Source of the DNA: an uncultured bacterium
Lineage (GTDB): Bacteria; Spirochaetota; Brevinematia; DTOW01
Assembly: GCA_937928175.1 (NCBI GenBank)
Contig: CALFVP010000068.1
Coordinates: 1-11,369, forward strand
DNA length: 11,369 nt
Direction: 5' to 3'
Positions within the stretch are counted from its first letter, which is position 1, and the number at the start of each line of letters is the position of its first letter. Made by a program: the position numbers and the translations under genes. The notes below the pieces were generated by a model that was not told where the DNA came from, searched no databases, and saw only the letters and a program-made list of their open reading frames with translations. This document shows, piece after piece, positions 8,021 through 11,369 of the stretch.

Positions 8021-8044
8021 TTACCCTCCATCTTTAGAGGGTAA
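8021..8044 (-). promoter_or_regulatory. Hairpin masking the btuD ribosome binding site
   Basis: In the RNA, UUACCCUC (8037-8044) and GAGGGUAA (8021-8028) pair perfectly over 8 bp around an 8-base loop. The stem contains most of the GGAGGG ribosome site of btuD. This is the off-state element of the riboswitch. Confidence 0.7.
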
Positions 8045-8071
8045 AGTCCTATTATACCCAGAAAGAAGAAT

Positions 8072-8128
8072 AAAGAGTTATGTTTTCGTAACTCTTTTAC
8101 CTATTTCTTAAGCCCGAGAAATAGGTAA
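8072..8128 (-). promoter_or_regulatory. Two tandem hairpins in the riboswitch expression platform
   Basis: Just 3' of the aptamer, a 12-bp perfect stem (8117-8128 with 8097-8108) carries the 8-base loop CGGGCUUA (8109-8116). A second 9-bp perfect stem (8089-8097 with 8072-8080) follows, with loop CGAAAACA. Neither has an adjacent U-run, so neither is a normal intrinsic terminator. The first stands where class-I cobalamin riboswitches have the P13 kissing hairpin. Confidence 0.65.
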
Positions 8129-8135
8129 CCTTTCT

Positions 8136-8309
8136 GGGTAAAGCAGGTCTTCCGGCTTGTGGATCATCCTACTTGCGACCTTCCCATTCTACCCAGCTTA
8201 ACACCGAGTAGAATAGTGGTTACTCGCTTTCGTCCCCACTTACGGCTACGGGTCTAGCGGGGGATTCTCACCCCTCTTCCCTTTTAACCTTTTTAAAAGG
8301 ACTTTACCC
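8136..8309 (-). promoter_or_regulatory. Cobalamin (AdoCbl-type) riboswitch aptamer
   Basis: Read on the minus strand, the P1 strands GGGUAAAG (8302-8309) and CUUUACCC (8136-8143) pair perfectly over 8 bp. Between them lie the family's conserved blocks in order: GGUGAGAAUCC in a G4/C4 stem (8260-8274), a P4-P5 arm with GUAGCCGUAAGU, GGGAAGG (8179-8185), and the B12 box ACAAGCCGGAAGACCUGC (8143-8160). The RNA binds cobalamin and represses uptake or synthesis genes. It lies in the leader of btuD-btuB, 118 bases before the btuD start codon, and fixes the likely substrate of the operon. Confidence 0.95.
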
Positions 8310-8321
8310 TTTTCCCAAGTT

Positions 8322-8351
8322 ATTGTAATATAATAGACAATAAACTTTCAA
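8322..8351 (-). promoter_or_regulatory. Promoter of the riboswitch-btuD-btuB transcript
   Basis: TTGAAA (8346-8351) and TACAAT (8322-8327) on the minus strand are 18 bases apart and each matches the sigma70 boxes at 5 of 6. Transcription would start near 8315, just before the aptamer P1 strand at 8309, which is where a riboswitch leader should begin. Confidence 0.6.
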
Positions 8352-8435
8352 GATTACATAAACACAAAAACATAAAACATAATTCAAATGCCTAAAAATC
8401 AAACTCCAAACATGTTTTAAAAAAAGTTAACACAA

Positions 8436-8449
8436 AGGTTACATAACCT
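8436..8449 (+). repeat. Perfect inverted repeat in the divergent intergenic region
   Basis: AGGTTA-CA-TAACCT is a 6-2-6 palindrome between the divergent promoters of the cobalamin operon and phoH. It resembles a dimeric-protein operator in form, but no family is recognised. The rest of 8352-8470 holds only AT-rich sequence and a short AAACATGTTT palindrome at 8408-8417. Confidence 0.4.
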
Positions 8450-8470
8450 CAAAAACAATTTGATTTTTAT

Positions 8471-8499
8471 TTGAATTTTCTTTGAAGAATATTTATATT
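8471..8499 (+). promoter_or_regulatory. Sigma70-type promoter of phoH-cmk
   Basis: TTGAAT (8471-8476), a 17-base spacer and TATATT (8494-8499) predict transcription from about 8506. That would give a leader of about 20 bases before the phoH ATG with no Shine-Dalgarno sequence. Confidence 0.5.
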
Positions 8500-8525
8500 T
8501 TTTATGTAAATCTCTCAGTGTCATC

Positions 8526-9488
8526 ATGAAAGCAAACATAGCGTTTCCTAAAGGAATAGATCCTATACTTTTATCTGGTGTAAACGATATCAATATAAAA
8601 ATTATTGAAAGCAATTTCAAAGTCAAAATATACCTAACGGACTCATCTTTTGTAATAGTAGGTGATGAAGAAAGTGTAAAAATCGTGAGGAAAATAATAA
8701 ACTCTATGATAGAGATTGCGAACAACGACAAGATCGTTTCAGATGATGATATGAACATAATAATAAAACAATTCAAATACCAAGAAACAAAAGATATAGA
8801 CCTTGACAATTTACTGTTAAAAGGAGTAATAGTATCTAGAAAGAACAAAGTAATAAGACCGAAAACCCAAGGGCAAGCAGAATACATGAGAGCTATAGAA
8901 GAGAATGACATTGTTTTTGGTATAGGGCCTGCTGGAACTGGTAAAACGTACCTAGCAACAGCAATGGCACTAAACTACCTTCACAGAAACCTTGTTTTAA
9001 GAATAATACTCACAAGACCTGCTGTTGAAGCTGGAGAAAACCTTGGTTTTCTCCCTGGTAACTTAGAAGAAAAAGTAAACCCATACTTAAGACCATTGTA
9101 CGATTCTCTATTTGACATGCTTGGACCAGAAGAATACTTTACACTTATGGAAAAAAACGTAATAGAAATAGCACCACTGGCATTCATGAGAGGAAGAACA
9201 CTAAACAATTCATTCATAATATTAGACGAAGCACAAAACACAACAAAAGAACAAATGAAAATGTTTTTAACAAGGCTAGGATTCGGATCAAAAATGGTTA
9301 TAACAGGAGATATAACTCAAAGTGACCTACCTAAAAATAAGATGTCAGGATTGCTACATGCTAAAAAACTTTTCAGCGATGTAAAAGGAATAAAAGTAGT
9401 ACAACTAATGAAGGAAGATGTTGTAAGACACGAATTAGTAAAGAAAATAATAGATCTCTATGAAAAAGACGAAGAAAATGAAAAATAA
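8526..9488 (+). CDS. phoH: PhoH family ATPase
   Basis: A cytoplasmic P-loop ATPase of the PhoH/YbeZ family, thought to act on RNA and in ribosome-related metabolism. It is 320 residues, the usual length. Residues 1-65 resemble the KH-like N-terminal domain (GVNDINIKIIE, then VIVGDEESV). The ATPase core has the P-loop GIGPAGTGKT (132-141), TRPAVEAGENLGFLPG (163-178), MRGRTL (221-226), Walker B IILDEAQNTT (231-240) and ITGDITQSDLP (259-269). The tail is DVVRHELVKKIIDLYE (298-313). In many bacteria phoH is followed by ybeY; here cmk follows with an 11-base overlap. No ribosome binding site is visible before the ATG, but the domain start fits. Confidence 0.93.
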   Translation: MKANIAFPKGIDPILLSGVNDINIKIIESNFKVKIYLTDSSFVIVGDEESVKIVRKIINSMIEIANNDKIVSDDDMNIIIKQFKYQETKDIDLDNLLLKGVIVSRKNKVIRPKTQGQAEYMRAIEENDIVFGIGPAGTGKTYLATAMALNYLHRNLVLRIILTRPAVEAGENLGFLPGNLEEKVNPYLRPLYDSLFDMLGPEEYFTLMEKNVIEIAPLAFMRGRTLNNSFIILDEAQNTTKEQMKMFLTRLGFGSKMVITGDITQSDLPKNKMSGLLHAKKLFSDVKGIKVVQLMKEDVVRHELVKKIIDLYEKDEENEK

Positions 9489-10155
9489 TGATGATATAAT
9501 AACAATAGATGGACCTGTAGGAGTAGGAAAAAGTACAGTAGCAAAAATAATATCAGAGAAACTAGGATACACTTACCTAGATACAGGAGCAATGTATAGA
9601 GCATTTTCCCTCAAAGTAATAAGAGAAAAAATACCCATAGAAGATGTCCAGAAAATAGTAACCCTACTACCAAAAACCAAAATATACTTTTCAGAAAACA
9701 AAGTTTTTATGGATGGAGAAGATGTATCGAATATCATAAGGACAAGAGAAGTAGAAGAAATAGTATCTTATATATCTGCTATACCAGAAGTAAGAAAATA
9801 TATGGTAGAATTGCAAAAAGAAATTTCTAGCAAAGGTAAGGTGGTAATGGAAGGAAGAGATTGTGGAACCGTTATCTCACCTAACGCTAAATATAAATTC
9901 TACCTTGACGCATCAATAGAAGAAAGAGCAAAAAGAAGACTCCTAGATAAGAAATACCAAAACCAAAATTTAACTTTAGAAGAAATAAAAAAAACAATAG
10001 AAAGAAGGGATCACATTGATAAAACAAGAAAAGATTCTCCCCTAAGAATACCAGAAGATGCAGTAGTAATAAACACTGATAAACTAACAATAGAAGAAGT
10101 TACAGAAAAAATAATAAAGTATATCACAGAAAAGAAGAACATTCAAAATCTCTAA
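9478..10155 (+). CDS. cmk: Cytidylate kinase
   Basis: Cmk phosphorylates CMP and dCMP with ATP to the diphosphates, supplying nucleotides for nucleic acid and lipid synthesis in the cytoplasm. The product is 225 residues, normal for the bacterial enzyme. Motifs are the P-loop GPVGVGKST (12-20), YLDTGAMYRA (33-42), GRDCGTVISPNA (126-137, usually GRDIGTVVFPDA), AKRR (151-154), and RRDHIDKTRKDSPL (176-189) with the lid arginines and substrate-binding RxxxD. The ATG at 9478 is preferred because the P-loop follows at the usual distance. An ATG at 9460 would add six lysine-rich residues and a longer overlap. It is probably co-transcribed and coupled with phoH. No clear terminator is seen in 10156-10249. 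Confidence 0.93.
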   Translation: MKNNDDIITIDGPVGVGKSTVAKIISEKLGYTYLDTGAMYRAFSLKVIREKIPIEDVQKIVTLLPKTKIYFSENKVFMDGEDVSNIIRTREVEEIVSYISAIPEVRKYMVELQKEISSKGKVVMEGRDCGTVISPNAKYKFYLDASIEERAKRRLLDKKYQNQNLTLEEIKKTIERRDHIDKTRKDSPLRIPEDAVVINTDKLTIEEVTEKIIKYITEKKNIQNL

Positions 10156-10249
10156 AAAATTTATGCGGAAATTATATTACTACTTTTGACTACAAAATTA
10201 AGAAAAACTTACACAAATATTACTGCACCTTAACCCAAACCAATACAAT

Positions 10250-11188
10250 TTATGAAACTCCACAAAGTTTTTTGTACTTCTCAAAATTGCTTATAACATC
10301 CTGTCTAAATTTTTCAACAAGTTCTTGATTTTTAAGCAATCCAGAAAATCTTTTTTGTTTTGACAAAAATTCTTCTATAGGTTTCAATTGTTTAGGATTT
10401 GAAGGACTCCATTTATAAACGCCATTTTCATATTCAACCAAAGGCCAATATCCTGTCTCAACTGCAGATTTAGATAGAGAAACAGCATCATCGGTTAAAG
10501 TGCCCCAACCTGGAACACATGGAGTAATTGAAAGTATAAAAGTTGGTCCTTCTGTTAAGAGAGCTTTTTGTATTTTACTTATAAGGTCATTCCAGTAGTA
10601 TATACTGACAGTAGCAGCGTAAGGTATATTATGAGCAACAGCTATGGCAAAGAGATCTTTCCTAGGTTGAACTTTACCAGGTATAGCTTTACCAAAGGGA
10701 GCAGTAGTGGTATTAGCAAAAAGTGGAGTAGCACTACTTCTCTGATATCCTGTATTCATGTATGCTTCATTGTCATAAGCAATGTATAGAATATTATGTC
10801 CTCTTTCAAGTGCTCCAGACAAACTTTGAAGTCCAATATCATAACTTCCACCATCTCCACCAATAGCAACAAACTTTACTTTTCCATTATGTTTTATTTT
10901 ACCTTTTGATTTTAGTGAATAATAAGCTCTTTCAACACCGGATATTGTAGCAGCAGCATTCTCAAAAGCGTTATGTATCCAAGGATATTTCCAAGAACTC
11001 TCGGGGTAAACACTAGTTGTAACCTCCAAACAACCCGTAGCATTAGAAATAACAAGATCCATATCCAGATTTTGAGCAGCAATAGATAATTCTCTAGCGA
11101 AAATAGCAACACCACAACCTGCACACATTCTATGCCCTTTTGTAAACTTAACATCCATTCCTGCAATTTGCTTTAAATTAATAGCCAT
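10250..11188 (-). CDS. porB: Pyruvate:ferredoxin oxidoreductase beta subunit (PorB)
   Basis: This is the thiamine-diphosphate-binding subunit of pyruvate synthase, which converts pyruvate and CoA to acetyl-CoA, CO2 and reduced ferredoxin. The 312-residue product (start 11188, ribosome site AGGAGGTG at 11193-11200) carries the four cysteines expected for the proximal [4Fe-4S] cluster: C22 and C25 (HRMCAGCG), C53 (TGCLEV) and C224 (TPCVPGW). The diphosphate/Mg motif is GDGGSYDIGLQSLSG (111-125), with YDNEAYMNTG (138-147) following. YPWIHNAFENAAATISGVE (68-86) is also family-typical. Length suits the multi-subunit enzyme. Related 2-oxoacid oxidoreductases share this fold, but the pyruvate-type pattern is strong. 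It follows porA, whose stop lies inside its ribosome site. Confidence 0.92.
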   Translation of the reverse strand: MAINLKQIAGMDVKFTKGHRMCAGCGVAIFARELSIAAQNLDMDLVISNATGCLEVTTSVYPESSWKYPWIHNAFENAAATISGVERAYYSLKSKGKIKHNGKVKFVAIGGDGGSYDIGLQSLSGALERGHNILYIAYDNEAYMNTGYQRSSATPLFANTTTAPFGKAIPGKVQPRKDLFAIAVAHNIPYAATVSIYYWNDLISKIQKALLTEGPTFILSITPCVPGWGTLTDDAVSLSKSAVETGYWPLVEYENGVYKWSPSNPKQLKPIEEFLSKQKRFSGLLKNQELVEKFRQDVISNFEKYKKLCGVS

Positions 11189-11198
11189 AAAACACCTC

Positions 11199-11369
11199 CT
11201 ACTTTTCAAGGAAATCTGGGTTTAACCCAACATAAACTAACTGACCACTTATACCTTCTTTAAGACAATACTCAGCATGATCGTAAACTTCAAATATATC
11301 TTCATCGGTAATATCTCTACCACCTAACCCATACACATAATCGTTAACTAACAACTGTTTTTTCATAGC
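11199..11369 (-). CDS. porA: Pyruvate:ferredoxin oxidoreductase alpha subunit, 3' end (PorA)
   Basis: The last 56 codons of a gene cut by the right window edge, ending at TAG (11199-11201). The translated end contains VYGLGGRDITDEDIFEVYDH and YVGLNPDF, typical of the C-terminus of PorA, whose GLGGRD precedes a final helix. Its position immediately before porB matches the usual porA-porB order. The stop codon overlaps the porB Shine-Dalgarno sequence, so translation of the two subunits is probably coupled. Confidence 0.85.
   Translation of the reverse strand, partial: AMKKQLLVNDYVYGLGGRDITDEDIFEVYDHAEYCLKEGISGQLVYVGLNPDFLEK

Noticed and set aside
8072..8128. Riboswitch hairpins read as an intrinsic transcription terminator
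   Set aside because: Neither hairpin is followed by a U-run, whereas a ribosome-site-masking hairpin is present, so translational control fits better.
8417..8911. A 164-codon open frame on the minus strand opposite the start of phoH
   Set aside because: It runs antisense to well-conserved PhoH codons, is a low-complexity hydrophobic Ile/Ser/Phe product typical of reverse-read AT-rich coding sequence, and has no ribosome site.
11189..11209. Longer porB start at 11209
   Set aside because: That region is the end of porA and contains the ribosome site of the ATG at 11188, where PorB homology begins.
1..11369. CRISPR arrays, tRNA or rRNA genes, insertion sequences
   Set aside because: No regularly spaced repeats, no cloverleaf with a GTTCRA-type arm, no rRNA-like GC-rich stretch and no transposase motifs were seen; the one GC-richer segment is explained by the riboswitch.

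Overview
The window is strongly AT-rich and appears to come from a spirochaete with two membranes and periplasmic flagella. The best lineage marker is a recognisable FlaA flagellar filament sheath protein, a family typical of spirochaetes. A TonB-dependent outer-membrane receptor shows there is an outer membrane. A pyruvate:ferredoxin oxidoreductase gene pair points to anaerobic or fermentative metabolism. The very low GC would suit a Brevinematales-like or other deep spirochaete lineage, but that is inference.

Layout from left to right. Positions 1-1074 (+) hold the last codons of an unidentified gene overlapping pseB, a UDP-GlcNAc 4,6-dehydratase of sugar-nucleotide synthesis. Convergent to it is flaA (1124-2149, -), ended by a hairpin terminator and preceded by two stacked promoters, one sigma70-like and one sigma28-like. 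Next on the minus strand is a 980-residue DUF4175-like membrane and coiled-coil protein (2296-5238), separated by a terminator from the cobalamin locus.

The cobalamin locus (5318-8351, -) runs promoter, cobalamin riboswitch, ABC transporter ATPase (btuD-like), then TonB-dependent receptor (btuB-like), with the two genes overlapping by 14 bases. The riboswitch leader contains two sets of mutually exclusive long helices. They give an explicit model of B12-controlled masking of the btuD ribosome binding site. No permease (BtuC) or binding protein (BtuF) lies in the operon.

Divergent from this locus are phoH and cmk (8526-10155, +), overlapping by 11 bases. The right end carries porB and the 3' end of porA on the minus strand, with the porA stop codon inside the porB ribosome binding site.

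The most informative new observations are the switching geometry of the cobalamin riboswitch, the dual promoter of flaA, and the closeness of a PseB-type nonulosonate enzyme to a flagellar sheath gene.
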